Positions 17,448-26,934 of a stretch of DNA of 36,575 nt are shown in pieces. Numbering within the stretch: the first letter of the stretch is position 1; each line of letters begins with the position of its first letter. The notes under the pieces are model-generated. The model searched no databases and was not told the DNA's origin. It saw only the letters and a program-made list of their open reading frames with translations. The stretch covers positions 1 to 36,575 of the forward strand of contig NZ_NFJB01000032.1 in NCBI RefSeq assembly GCF_002159645.1, given 5' to 3'. Source of the DNA: Parabacteroides sp. An277. GTDB lineage: Bacteria > Bacteroidota > Bacteroidia > Bacteroidales > Tannerellaceae. The position numbers were made by a program, and so were the translations under genes.

Positions 17448-17669
17448 ATGAAAAGTGTAGATTCAAAATTACTGCTGGGCCTGGTAGTAGGTGCAGCCGT
17501 AGGTGCAGCTGTAGGATACTTGGCTGCTACAGACAAAAGAGAAGATTTGCTGAATGAATTAAACAACGTAGTAGGCAAAGTAAAAGAAGGTTTCAACACT
17601 GCTTTGGCAAAATACAAAGAAGGCAAAGTAGAAGCAGCAAAACCTGTAGAAGAAACAGTCGTTGAGTAA
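17448..17669 (+). CDS. YtxH domain-containing small membrane protein
   Basis: A 73-residue protein. Residues 8-27 form one Gly/Ala-rich membrane segment ('LLLGLVVGAAVGAAVGYLAA'), followed by an amphipathic charged region with 'VVGKVKEGFNTALAKYKEGK', as in YtxH-type proteins linked to envelope stress. Its stop overlaps the next ATG (TAATG), so it is translationally coupled to the holin-like gene. Exact role unknown. Confidence 0.85.
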   Translation: MKSVDSKLLLGLVVGAAVGAAVGYLAATDKREDLLNELNNVVGKVKEGFNTALAKYKEGKVEAAKPVEETVVE

Positions 17670-18076
17670 TGAAGGATTCCGAGATTTTCCAGAATCTAAG
17701 AAAAGACATTTCCACATTCATCGATCTCAAGCTGGAACTGTTGAAATTAAACGCGTATGAGAAGAGCGGCAAAATCGTGGCGCTCCTCTCTTACGGTTTG
17801 ATTTTGCTATTTCTGGCTTTCTTCGCAATTCTATTCATTTTTCTTGCATTGGGGTTCTTTATCGGCGAAGTCTTAGATAATGCAGCGGCAGGATTTGGGG
17901 TGATAACATTCCTTTATTTAGTTATTATTATATTGGTAATAACCAATAAAGAACGTATCCGCCTAACTATCGTAAATGCCGTCATTGCTACATTGACCGC
18001 CAACGAAGAAAAACAAAACACTAATAAAAATGGGACAAACACAAATGACACCACTGGAGAAATTGCAAGCAAATAA
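17669..18076 (+). CDS. Phage-holin-like (holin-X/PF07332-type) membrane protein
   Basis: A 135-residue protein with an N-terminal amphipathic segment ('FIDLKLELLKLNAYEKSGKI') followed by two strong membrane spans at about 36-65 and 76-96, the layout of the holin-like family found in Bacteroidota housekeeping operons. There is no prophage context, so a lytic role is unlikely; an envelope-associated role fits better (inference). The C-terminal tail is Asn/Thr-rich and overlaps the next gene by 47 bases. Confidence 0.85.
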   Translation: MKDSEIFQNLRKDISTFIDLKLELLKLNAYEKSGKIVALLSYGLILLFLAFFAILFIFLALGFFIGEVLDNAAAGFGVITFLYLVIIILVITNKERIRLTIVNAVIATLTANEEKQNTNKNGTNTNDTTGEIASK

Positions 18077-18434
18077 GCTACGTATCCAGAGAACTTGCGA
18101 CGAACAAGAAAAAAAAATCAATGCTACATTTTCATATATACAAGAGAATGCAGGTAGTTTGTTTCTGTCTGGCGTGTCATCATTATTGTTTCCTACTAAA
18201 CCAACCAATAAAGCGGATGGAAAGCCAGTTGTTAAGAAAGATAATACCACAGGTACTTCTCCGTTAAGTACCGCTGATATTTTCTCTTTAGGGAAATCCT
18301 TGCTTCCCGTAGCGTGGGACATTATCCAACCTATCCTCATCAGCTGGAGCATTCGCGCCGCAAAGAAAAAGATTATAGGATTGTTCTCTTCTAAGAAGAA
18401 AAAAGTCTATACGAAGGATTTAAAGAATAATTAA
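18030..18434 (+). CDS. Hypothetical protein, third gene of the YtxH/holin-like operon
   Basis: A 134-residue protein I do not recognise. It has a charged N-terminal helix ('LEKLQANKLRIQRTCDEQEKKI'), a moderately hydrophobic stretch with 'IFSLGKSLLPVAWDIIQPILISW' that could pack on a membrane, and a Lys-rich C-terminus. The ATG at 18030 overlaps the previous gene by 47 bases; a second in-frame ATG at 18045 would reduce this to 32. The order YtxH, holin-like, small hypothetical recurs in Bacteroidota from general knowledge, which supports it being real. Confidence 0.75.
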   Translation: MGQTQMTPLEKLQANKLRIQRTCDEQEKKINATFSYIQENAGSLFLSGVSSLLFPTKPTNKADGKPVVKKDNTTGTSPLSTADIFSLGKSLLPVAWDIIQPILISWSIRAAKKKIIGLFSSKKKKVYTKDLKNN

Positions 18435-18489
18435 TGATTTCGGGTATACTTTTTTCACTAGTTTATAACGCAGGAATAAAAAACATAAC

Positions 18490-18497
18490 TAAATTTG
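18490..18497 (+). promoter_or_regulatory. -7 element TAAATTTG for gap
   Basis: A TAnnTTTG match about 96 bp upstream of the gap ATG, implying an AT-rich leader of roughly 85-90 nt without an obvious structure. Confidence 0.55.
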
Positions 18498-18572
18498 CAG
18501 TCGGAAAAAACGAAGGACTCACACAAAGACTTTCGTTGAATTCCAAACAAAAAGAAAATAATATATTAATAA

Positions 18573-19604
<1,032 letters not shown>

Positions 19605-19632
19605 TTGAAGAAGCTATTTAATTCATAATCAT

Positions 19633-19668
19633 AAAAAGCCGTACCTCCACACGAGGTATGGCTTTTTT
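19633..19668 (+). terminator. Intrinsic terminator of gap
   Basis: AAAAAGCCGTACCTC (19633-19647) pairs with GAGGTATGGCTTTTT (19653-19667) around the loop CACAC, with one G-U pair. The T-run forms the end of the arm. Confidence 0.9.
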
Positions 19669-19687
19669 CATCTCTATCCCACTACCT

Positions 19688-21712
19688 ATGCGTTTTGAAT
19701 TATCATCTCCATTTAAACCAACCGGAGACCAACCAGAAGCTATTGCCGCACTTGTCGACGGACTGAACGCAGGCGTGCCTTTCCAGACGCTATTAGGCGT
19801 TACAGGTTCTGGAAAGACATTTACTATTGCGAACGTGATTCAAGAAATCCAACGTCCAACACTTATACTTAGCCACAACAAAACACTTGCGGCCCAACTC
19901 TACAGCGAATTCAAAGCTTTTTTCCCCAATAATGCCGTAGAGTATTTCGTTTCTTACTATGATTACTATCAACCAGAAGCCTATTTGCCTTCCACAGATA
20001 CTTATATTGAAAAAGACTTGGCTATCAACGATGAAATTGACAAACTAAGGCTTCGAGCTACCGCTTCATTACTGTCAGGACGTCGAGACGTGATTGTGGT
20101 TTCATCTGTTTCATGCCTTTATGGCATGGCCGATCCGCGTGCTTTTGCAGAACAAGTAGTTCATTTGGAACAAGGCATGCGCATAGACCGAGATGAATTG
20201 CTTCGTCGTTTTGTAGCGGCATTATATATCAATAATAAAATGGATTTCACAAGCGGTTGTTTCCGGGTAAATGGCGACACGGTAGATATTTTCCCCGCGA
20301 TAGAAACATTTGATGGCGTCGCGTATCGAATTGAATTTTGGGGAGATGAAATCGACCGTATTTCTTCGTTTGACCCAAACACAGGGCAAGAGATAGATGA
20401 ACAAGACAAGCTGAATATTTATCCCACGAACCTATTCGTCACTACCCAAGAACGCATCAATCAAGCGATTGGACAAATTGATGTAGACTTAGGTAAGCAA
20501 GTGGAATTCTTAAAAGAAATAGGTAAACCCTATGAAGCGAAACGTCTTTATGAACGCGTCACATACGACTTAGAAATGATTCGTGAATTGGGTCACTGTT
20601 CTGGTATTGAGAATTATTCCCGTTATTTCGATGGACGAGCAGCTGGTGAACGACCCTTTTGTCTATTGGATTATTTCCCCAAAGACTTCCTTTTAGTAGT
20701 GGATGAAAGCCACGTGACGATTCCACAAATCCGTGCAATGTATGGAGGAGATTATGCGCGTAAAAAAAACTTGGTGGATTACGGTTTCCGCCTTCCTTCT
20801 GCCATGGACAACCGCCCACTGACTTTCGAAGAATTTGAATCGCTTACGCCTTGCGCTATCTACGTCAGTGCCACACCGGCTGATTATGAATTGCAAAAAA
20901 GCGAAGGTATCGTAGTAGACCAAGTCATCCGTCCGACGGGTCTGTTAGACCCTGTCATCGAAGTACGGCCTACCCTGAACCAGATAGACGATCTGATGGA
21001 AGAAATCGCCCAGCGGGCCGATGCCGACGAACGTGTCCTTGTTACGACCCTTACCAAACGAATGGCTGAAGAACTAACGACTTACATGACCCGCATGGGA
21101 GTCCGTTGTAACTATATCCATAGCGATGTCGACACGTTGGAACGCGTGCAAATCATGGACGATCTGCGCAAGGGGCTGTTCGACGTCCTCATTGGCGTCA
21201 ATCTGTTACGCGAAGGGTTGGACTTGCCGGAGGTCTCGCTCGTCGCTATTCTGGATGCGGACAAGGAGGGATTCTTGCGCTCGCACCGTTCGCTGACCCA
21301 GACCGCCGGCCGCGCGGCTCGTAATGTCCATGGCAAGGTCATCTTTTATGCAGACACCATCACCGAAAGCATGCGGCTCACCATCGAAGAGACCAACCGG
21401 CGACGCGAGAAACAAATGGCTTACAACGAGAAACATGGTATCACGCCGAAGCAAGTCGTCAAGCACAGCGTCTCCATCTTGGGCGAAAAACAGCCGACGC
21501 AGGGTGAACCGTATGCCTACGTGGAACCGACGCCTCGCCTCGCCGCCGACCCTATCGTGCAATATATGAACCGCGCGCAATTGGAAAAGGCCATCGAGCA
21601 AACACGACGGCTAATGACGGAGGCAGCCAAAAAGTTGGAATTTATCGAAGCGGCCCAATACCGCGACGAATTGGTGAAACTGGAAGCCCTGCTGGAAGCG
21701 AAAAAGGAATGA
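19688..21712 (+). CDS. uvrB: Excinuclease ABC subunit B
   Basis: The damage-verification helicase of nucleotide excision repair; it works with UvrA and UvrC. From the ATG at 19688 (MRFELSSPF) it has 674 residues, the normal length; the ten extra codons upstream lie in the gap terminator. Visible features: Walker A 'GVTGSGKT' (37-44), the beta-hairpin region 'YYDYYQPEAYLPSTDTYIEKD', Walker B 'VVDESH', helicase motif VI 'QTAGRAARN' and the C-terminal UVR motif 'AKKLEFIEAAQYRDELVKLEALL'. Synonymous codons change from A/T-rich to G/C-rich near 20.95 kb, inside the gene. The stop overlaps the DUF1460 start (ATGA). Confidence 0.98.
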   Translation: MRFELSSPFKPTGDQPEAIAALVDGLNAGVPFQTLLGVTGSGKTFTIANVIQEIQRPTLILSHNKTLAAQLYSEFKAFFPNNAVEYFVSYYDYYQPEAYLPSTDTYIEKDLAINDEIDKLRLRATASLLSGRRDVIVVSSVSCLYGMADPRAFAEQVVHLEQGMRIDRDELLRRFVAALYINNKMDFTSGCFRVNGDTVDIFPAIETFDGVAYRIEFWGDEIDRISSFDPNTGQEIDEQDKLNIYPTNLFVTTQERINQAIGQIDVDLGKQVEFLKEIGKPYEAKRLYERVTYDLEMIRELGHCSGIENYSRYFDGRAAGERPFCLLDYFPKDFLLVVDESHVTIPQIRAMYGGDYARKKNLVDYGFRLPSAMDNRPLTFEEFESLTPCAIYVSATPADYELQKSEGIVVDQVIRPTGLLDPVIEVRPTLNQIDDLMEEIAQRADADERVLVTTLTKRMAEELTTYMTRMGVRCNYIHSDVDTLERVQIMDDLRKGLFDVLIGVNLLREGLDLPEVSLVAILDADKEGFLRSHRSLTQTAGRAARNVHGKVIFYADTITESMRLTIEETNRRREKQMAYNEKHGITPKQVVKHSVSILGEKQPTQGEPYAYVEPTPRLAADPIVQYMNRAQLEKAIEQTRRLMTEAAKKLEFIEAAQYRDELVKLEALLEAKKE

Positions 21713-22824
21713 AAAACGACGGCATACAAACTCGCCGAGTCCCTGCACGCTGCAGGAAGGTGGCGAGAGGGCTCGCCGGGCTCCTGCACGCTGCAGGACG
21801 TCGGCGAGGGAGTTCGCCAAGCTCCTGCACGCTGCAGGACGTCGGCGAGGGAGTTCGCCAAGCCCCTGCACGCTGCAAGACGTCGGCGAGGGGGTTCGCC
21901 AAGCTCCTGCACGCTGCAGGATGTCGGCGAGCCTCCCACTCCTGTGCCCGGTCCGCGTATCGCTGCTGCCAGTTGCTGCTCCTTTTCAGCCTGTCTATCC
22001 TGAAACTCCCGGCGCAGGAAATTTACTATACGGCGACAGATTCCGCCCTGTGCATGCGCTATTTGCACACAATGCACACAGTGGAAGCGGCAGACGGAGA
22101 ACGGATTGTCTGCACCGCCAAACTCTTGTTAGACAAGCCCTATCAGGCAGCCACCCTAGAGCGGGAACCGGAAGGTGTGGTGGTCGATTTGCAACGTTTC
22201 GACTGCACCACATTCGTGGAAACGGTTTTGGCCCTCAGTTGGGAATCTGCCGAAAACACACCCACGTTCGCCGGTTTCGTCGAGACATTGCGTCAAATTC
22301 GCTATCGGGGCGAAGTCGTTTCCTACCTCGACAGGCTTCATTACCTGTCTGATTGGGTGTACGAGAACCAACAAAAAGGACGGATAGCCGACGTGACCTC
22401 CCGTCTTGCGGACAGCCAATCTTACCATCCGCAACTTTTCTTCATGTCCACACACCCAACAGCTTACCCAGCCTTGAAGTCCCACCCCACGTGGGTAGAT
22501 TCGCTCCGGCTCATCGAGCAACGTGCCGAACGCCAGGCGCCCTCCGCCTATTTGCCCAAAGAGAATTTTACCCCCCAAGCAATACAAAACGGAGACCTCA
22601 TCGCATTTGTGACGCGCATCCCAGGGCTCGATGTCACGCACATCGGCATCGCTTATTGGCGAAATGCAGACGAACTAACCTTTCTGCATGCCTCCTCGAC
22701 AGCTCGACGAGTAGTCATTCAGCCCGGTTCGTTGCAAAACTACCTGAAGCATCAAAAACAATGCCGCGGAATATGGATTCTTCGCCCCAAGACAAGTACA
22801 ACCCCTCATTTTTATCGTCCATAG
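21709..22824 (+). CDS. DUF1460 amidase-like (NlpC/P60-type) secreted protein with repeat-encoded N-terminus
   Basis: The mature domain, from about residue 103, is DUF1460, a papain-like fold with putative cell-wall N-acetylmuramoyl-L-alanine amidase or endopeptidase activity. 'LQRFDCTTFVE' gives the nucleophile C166, and 'GDLIAFVTRIPGLDVTHIGIAY' the histidine strand. A signal-peptide core, 'CCQLLLLFSLSILKLPAQ', lies at about 86-103. The only ATG in this frame upstream of it is at 21709, overlapping the uvrB stop. Residues about 11-74 between that ATG and the signal core are encoded by the 41-bp repeat, giving an Arg/Cys-rich leader unlike any secretion signal. Either translation starts downstream at a non-ATG codon, or the array has expanded inside the gene. 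A change of one repeat would shift the frame. Confidence 0.82.
   Translation: MKNDGIQTRRVPARCRKVARGLAGLLHAAGRRRGSSPSSCTLQDVGEGVRQAPARCKTSARGFAKLLHAAGCRRASHSCARSAYRCCQLLLLFSLSILKLPAQEIYYTATDSALCMRYLHTMHTVEAADGERIVCTAKLLLDKPYQAATLEREPEGVVVDLQRFDCTTFVETVLALSWESAENTPTFAGFVETLRQIRYRGEVVSYLDRLHYLSDWVYENQQKGRIADVTSRLADSQSYHPQLFFMSTHPTAYPALKSHPTWVDSLRLIEQRAERQAPSAYLPKENFTPQAIQNGDLIAFVTRIPGLDVTHIGIAYWRNADELTFLHASSTARRVVIQPGSLQNYLKHQKQCRGIWILRPKTSTTPHFYRP
21740..21931. repeat. 41-bp tandem repeat array, about five copies
   Basis: CCTGCACGCTGCAGG-type units align at 21740, 21781, 21822, 21863 and 21904, exactly 41 bp apart; the last is partial. Each unit has two hairpins: CCTGCA-CGC-TGCAGG and, centred 20.5 bp later, GGCGA-N6-TCGCC. 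The array lies right after the uvrB stop and inside the open frame leading into the DUF1460 protein. The internal copies are nearly identical; the first differs most. Confidence 0.95.
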
Positions 22825-22867
22825 CAAGAAAAAGGTGCATTTTGTCAAACTTTTTAGGTCTCTATGT

Positions 22868-22899
22868 ATTGATTCCATCGAAGAAAAACCGTATTTTTG
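22868..22899 (+). promoter_or_regulatory. Promoter of the Crp-family regulator
   Basis: TATTTTTG (22892-22899) with ATTG (22868-22871), a one-base variant of TTTG, 20 bp upstream. It starts about 44 bp after the DUF1460 stop. Confidence 0.65.
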
Positions 22900-22942
22900 T
22901 GCCACATAAATATGTTATACAACAAGTGACTTTTTTAGAACC

Positions 22943-23647
22943 GTGGTGAAGCAACAACGAAAAGAAGAAATTGACTTCTCATCCAGCCTGGCTGAAGTCT
23001 GGCGCGTCTTAAATGAGAATGAACGGGATATCCTTCGTAAGAACTCGACCATCCGCACGTTCAAACGGAACGGTCTCATTTATTATCAAGGGGATGAACC
23101 GAAGGACATGATGTGCCTACTCAAAGGGAAAGTCAAAATCTATAAAGACGGGATAGGCGGACGTACACAAATCATTCGGATGATCAAGCCTATCCAATAT
23201 TTCGGATACCGGGCCTTCTTCGCCCACGAAAACTACCTGACCAATGCGTCGGCTTTTGAACCCTCTACCATCTGTATGATTCCGCTAAACATCGTGACAG
23301 ACCTCATCTATGGGAATCCGAACTTGGCCATGTTCTTCATCCGACAACTCTCCACCGACTTGGGTATCTCCGATGAACGGACTATCAACTTGACACAAAA
23401 GCATATCCGGGGACGGTTAGCCGAATCCCTTCTCTTCCTAAAGGACAGTTACGGTCTCGAAGCGGATGGTGCTACGCTAAGTATTTACCTCTCGCGCGAG
23501 GATTTGGCGAATCTCTCAAACATGACGACCTCGAACGCGATACGCACACTGACCACCTTCGCCAACGAGCATGTAATCGCCATGGACGGAAAGAAAATCA
23601 GTATCATCAACGAGGAACGACTCAAGCAAATCAGTCGGTTAGGGTAA
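22943..23647 (+). CDS. Crp/Fnr-family transcriptional regulator
   Basis: A 234-residue regulator. The N-terminal cyclic-nucleotide-binding-type beta-roll runs to about residue 120 ('LIYYQGDEPKDMMCLLKGKVKIYKDG'), then a dimer helix and a C-terminal winged helix with 'LSREDLANLSNMTTSNAIRTLTTFANE' as the HTH. The N-terminal cysteine cluster of true FNR is absent, so it is unlikely to be an Fe-S oxygen sensor, and the ligand is unknown. No ATG is available in frame; GTG at 22943 or 22946 is the start. It has its own promoter and a strong terminator, so it acts as a single-gene unit. Confidence 0.92.
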   Translation: MVKQQRKEEIDFSSSLAEVWRVLNENERDILRKNSTIRTFKRNGLIYYQGDEPKDMMCLLKGKVKIYKDGIGGRTQIIRMIKPIQYFGYRAFFAHENYLTNASAFEPSTICMIPLNIVTDLIYGNPNLAMFFIRQLSTDLGISDERTINLTQKHIRGRLAESLLFLKDSYGLEADGATLSIYLSREDLANLSNMTTSNAIRTLTTFANEHVIAMDGKKISIINEERLKQISRLG

Positions 23648-23663
23648 CGTTTCATCGAAATAA

Positions 23664-23703
23664 GAAACCCCAGAAACGCAGTCTTCGCTGTGTTTCTGGG
23701 GTT
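23664..23703. terminator. Bidirectional terminator between the Crp-family gene and the sulfatase
   Basis: AACCCCAGAAAC (23666-23677) pairs with GTTTCTGGGGTT (23692-23703), with further GCAG/CTGT pairing inside. The convergent genes end at 23647 and 23724, so it can serve both. Confidence 0.8.
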
Positions 23704-23723
23704 CTTCATTCAGGAGATACAAA

Positions 23724-25175
23724 TTATTCCCAGTATCGTTCAACAGGGTCATGAGTCGTCTCGCACTCGCGAGACATCTGTTGCCGAAGCTGTTTGATCC
23801 GTTTACGTTGTGCAGCCTCGCCTGCCAAATTGTACATCTCGTAAGGATCTTGTTGGAGATTGAACAGTTGTGTAGTACGTGTCCCGTCCACATTATACTC
23901 GATAAGCTTCCAAATACCATCGGAAATAGCTCGCTGGTAAAAGCGATATCCATAGTACAAGTAATCCCGAACGGATTCATCCTTCGTCAATATGGGAAGG
24001 AGAGACTGACCGTCGGCAGAATCGGGTATCGGAGTCTCCGTCAACTCGCAGAGAGTCGGTAATATATCGATTAGGTAGCAGAGCTTATCAGTCCGACGAG
24101 GTGAAGTCGCAGGTGTTTTCCCTGCCTCCTTAATAATTAAAGGCACTCGCACGCTATGTTCATACACACTCTGTTTGCCCATCAGTCCGTGTTGTCCTAC
24201 AGCCAGCCCATTGTCTCCGGCAAAGATGATGATAGTATTGTCGTAAAGACCAGCCTCCTTGAGTGCAGAAACGATTTCTCCTACCCGCTTGTCGACATGG
24301 CTGATCATTGCATAATAATCATACAGGTGCTGGCGAATTTCCTCTTTTGTGCGGGGAAAGGCGGCCAACATTTCGTCGCGTATCTTCAGCTCTCCATTGT
24401 CAAAGGGATGTTCCGGCAGGAAGTTTGGCGGCAATTGGATGCTATCGAGCTGGTAATGTGCCCGGTATTCCTCTGGCATAGTCCGCGGGTCGTGCGGAGA
24501 CATATAAGCAAGGGAAAGGAAGAAGGGTTGTTGGGCAGCCTCCGCTTTATGTGCCTGTATAAACTCGATAGCTTCATGGGTGAAAATATCGACCGAATGC
24601 TTGCCCGAATAGACATACTCACCAGGAAGATATTCTACCTTATTCGACTTTGACCATTCCTTCACAATCGGTCGACAGGCGGAATAGTCACCGTCTTCAT
24701 GATAGTCGAACAACGGTACATTCCAATGGTCGTACATTCCTCCAAAGTAGACAGCCTTAGCATTACTGAAGCATCGGTTAAAAGCTTGCGTATCGTTATG
24801 CCACTTCCCGATATGGAAGGTGGTGTATCCGTTTTCCTGCAAAGCCTCGCCTATGGTCTTTTGTTCCTGCGGGATGACTGCGCCCTCTTGCTGTAAGGTA
24901 TGCAGGTATTTGCCGGTCATTAGCATCGCTCGGCTGGGCATGCTGACGGCGCCGGATGTTCCTCCCATGATATGGGCATTCGTAAAGAGCGTACCGTCTT
25001 GAGCAAGCGCATCAAGGCAAGGAGTATAGGTATCCTCCACTCCCGCAGTATGAATAGTCGTTCCACGCATATCGTCGGCCAAGATAAGGAGGATATTGGG
25101 CTTTTGGGTTGTCTGCGCTCCGGCAAACAAAGGGAATAAACAGACGGCGGCTTGAAGTATCTTTTGCTTTCTCAT
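23724..25175 (-). CDS. Secreted serine-type sulfatase (S1 family)
   Basis: A 483-residue protein with signal peptide MRKQKILQAAVCLFPLFAGA. The metal-binding 'ILADDMRG' is at 31-38. The formylglycine motif is S78-M-P-S-R82, with serine rather than cysteine, so maturation needs the anaerobic radical-SAM maturase anSME, which is not in the window. Further features are 'GKWHND', 'SLAYMSPHDPR' and 'FAGDNGLAVGQHGLMGKQSVYEHSVRVPLI'. It desulfates host glycans or other sulfated substrates in the periplasm or at the cell surface; the exact substrate is not readable. It starts three bases after the kdsA stop and so is probably cotranscribed with miaA-kdsA. Confidence 0.94.
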   Translation of the reverse strand: MRKQKILQAAVCLFPLFAGAQTTQKPNILLILADDMRGTTIHTAGVEDTYTPCLDALAQDGTLFTNAHIMGGTSGAVSMPSRAMLMTGKYLHTLQQEGAVIPQEQKTIGEALQENGYTTFHIGKWHNDTQAFNRCFSNAKAVYFGGMYDHWNVPLFDYHEDGDYSACRPIVKEWSKSNKVEYLPGEYVYSGKHSVDIFTHEAIEFIQAHKAEAAQQPFFLSLAYMSPHDPRTMPEEYRAHYQLDSIQLPPNFLPEHPFDNGELKIRDEMLAAFPRTKEEIRQHLYDYYAMISHVDKRVGEIVSALKEAGLYDNTIIIFAGDNGLAVGQHGLMGKQSVYEHSVRVPLIIKEAGKTPATSPRRTDKLCYLIDILPTLCELTETPIPDSADGQSLLPILTKDESVRDYLYYGYRFYQRAISDGIWKLIEYNVDGTRTTQLFNLQQDPYEMYNLAGEAAQRKRIKQLRQQMSRECETTHDPVERYWE

Positions 25176-25178
25176 GGC

Positions 25179-26015
25179 TTATATATTAGGTGAGTTATCG
25201 TCTTGTATAGCTTCCCATATCCGAATGAGTTTCTGGAGTAATCCTTCCAAGGAGGCTAAAGGAAGCATGTTCGCTCCGTCAGACTTAGCCTCAGCAGGGT
25301 TGGGATGGGTCTCGATGAAGAGTCCGTCGGCCCCCACAGCGATAGCGGCCTTGGCAATGGTTTCAATCAAGGCCGGCATACCGCCTGTCACGCCTGACGT
25401 CTGGTTAGGCTGTTGCAGGGAGTGAGTCGCGTCCATGACGACCGGAAATCCGAATTGCTTCATCTCCGGAATCCCACGAAAATCTACTACTAAATCGGTA
25501 TAACCAAAAGTGGTTCCCCGCTCAGTGAGCATCACGTTCGGATTGCCCGCATCCAGCACTTTCTGAGCTGCAAACTGCATGGCTGCAGGTGAAAGGAATT
25601 GTCCCTTCTTGATGTTCACCACCTTCCCCGTCTTTGCTGCCGCCACCAAGAGGTCGGTTTGTCGACAAAGGAAAGCAGGAATCTGGAGCACATCCACATA
25701 CTCTGCTGCCATATCGGCTTCGTGGGTCTCGTGAATATCAGTAACAGTAGGTATACCCAGCGTCTCATGTACTTTGCGGAGAATCTTCAGCGCTTTCTCG
25801 TCGCCTATTCCTGTAAAGGAATCCAAGCGCGACCGGTTCGCCTTCCGGTAGGAACCTTTGAATACGTAAGGAATCTGCCACCTTTGGGCTATACCCGCTA
25901 TCTCTTCGGCTATTTCCAAAGCCATTCGCTCTCCTTCGATGACACAAGGACCTGCCAGAAGGAAGAAACGCGGTTTGTTCTGTAAATCTGCTAAACTAAA
26001 CATATGCTGTATCAT
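25179..26015 (-). CDS. kdsA: 3-deoxy-8-phosphooctulonate synthase
   Basis: Condenses phosphoenolpyruvate with arabinose-5-phosphate to Kdo-8-phosphate for the LPS inner core. The 278-residue protein has 'FFLLAGPCVIEG', 'FKGSYRKANRSRLDSFTGIG', 'TDIHE', 'NVMLTERGTTFGY' and 'VMDATHSLQQPN'. The ATG at 26015 overlaps the miaA stop by four bases (ATGA); an ATG at 26003 is an alternative, and the longer open frame to 26072 lies inside miaA. The sulfatase follows after three bases. Confidence 0.97.
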   Translation of the reverse strand: MIQHMFSLADLQNKPRFFLLAGPCVIEGERMALEIAEEIAGIAQRWQIPYVFKGSYRKANRSRLDSFTGIGDEKALKILRKVHETLGIPTVTDIHETHEADMAAEYVDVLQIPAFLCRQTDLLVAAAKTGKVVNIKKGQFLSPAAMQFAAQKVLDAGNPNVMLTERGTTFGYTDLVVDFRGIPEMKQFGFPVVMDATHSLQQPNQTSGVTGGMPALIETIAKAAIAVGADGLFIETHPNPAEAKSDGANMLPLASLEGLLQKLIRIWEAIQDDNSPNI

Positions 26016-26917
26016 ATTAAATCCATTACTTGTTGTATTTTCTCTTCCATCGGGAGTGATGCATCTATCCAATGGATTTCAAAACCTCGGCGCTCCATGC
26101 CCCGAAACCAGGTCATCTGTCTTTTGGCAAACTGATGGATAGCGATTTCGAGCAGACGAACCATCTCTTCATAGTCCAACTGTCCAATCACATACTGGGT
26201 CAGATATTTATATTCCAAGCCATAATAAATCAAGTCTTCCGGAGGAATCCCCTCGTCCAAGAGCGCACGCACCTCTTCTACCATGCCAGCCTCCAGTCGT
26301 TCCCAGAGCCGATGGGATATCTTCGCCCTTCGTTCCTCTCGACTGATATCAAGACCGATAATCAAACTATCAAGAGGTTCATACTCATGCTTCTCTGGGT
26401 CTTGGGTCCGATAGTATTCCTCTATCTCGATGGCACGTATGGCTCGCTGTGCCGAATCCACATCCGTTTTGTTGTGCAGCGTCTTATAAGTAGCCAGGAG
26501 CCGGGTCAACTCTTCCAGGCTCTTACCTTTGAGCGATTCCCGCAACATGGGATTCTGTGGCACATCCAGCAGCTTATACCCTTTCAAGACAGCCTCGATA
26601 TACAGGCCCGTCCCACCACATAGTACTGGTACTTTCCCTTTCGCCCGTATGGCTGCAAATACCTCATGGAAATCGTGCTGGTATTCAAATACATTGTACT
26701 TCGTTCCTGGTTTCCGTATGTCTATCAGGTGGTAAGGGATGGGAATACCTTGGACGCTATAATCAGACAAATCCTTTCCGGTCCCCAAGTCCATACGCCG
26801 GTAGACCTGCCGAGAGTCCCCGCTGATAATCTCCGTGCCCAATCGGTAGGCCACCTGTGCCGCCAGTGCCGTCTTTCCCGAAGCCGTCGGACCAATGATA
26901 GTAATCAATTCTTTCAT
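26012..26917 (-). CDS. miaA: tRNA dimethylallyltransferase
   Basis: Transfers a dimethylallyl group to A37 of tRNAs reading UNN codons. The 301-residue protein has the P-loop 'GPTASGKTALA' near residue 9, 'ISGDSRQVYRRMDLGTGKD', 'VLCGGTGLYIEAVLKG' and a late 'KRQMTWFRG'. The ATG at 26917 gives the standard MKELITIIGPTASGKT start; a TTG five codons earlier is less likely. It begins 17 bases after the higA stop, so it may be cotranscribed with the toxin-antitoxin pair. kdsA overlaps its stop. Confidence 0.97.
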   Translation of the reverse strand: MKELITIIGPTASGKTALAAQVAYRLGTEIISGDSRQVYRRMDLGTGKDLSDYSVQGIPIPYHLIDIRKPGTKYNVFEYQHDFHEVFAAIRAKGKVPVLCGGTGLYIEAVLKGYKLLDVPQNPMLRESLKGKSLEELTRLLATYKTLHNKTDVDSAQRAIRAIEIEEYYRTQDPEKHEYEPLDSLIIGLDISREERRAKISHRLWERLEAGMVEEVRALLDEGIPPEDLIYYGLEYKYLTQYVIGQLDYEEMVRLLEIAIHQFAKRQMTWFRGMERRGFEIHWIDASLPMEEKIQQVMDLI

Positions 26918-26934
26918 CTTCTTGTTACTCAAAC

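Noticed and set aside
17669-18076. Prophage remnant suggested by a holin-like protein
   Set aside because: No phage gene is adjacent; the holin-like family is common in chromosomal Bacteroidota operons with YtxH proteins.
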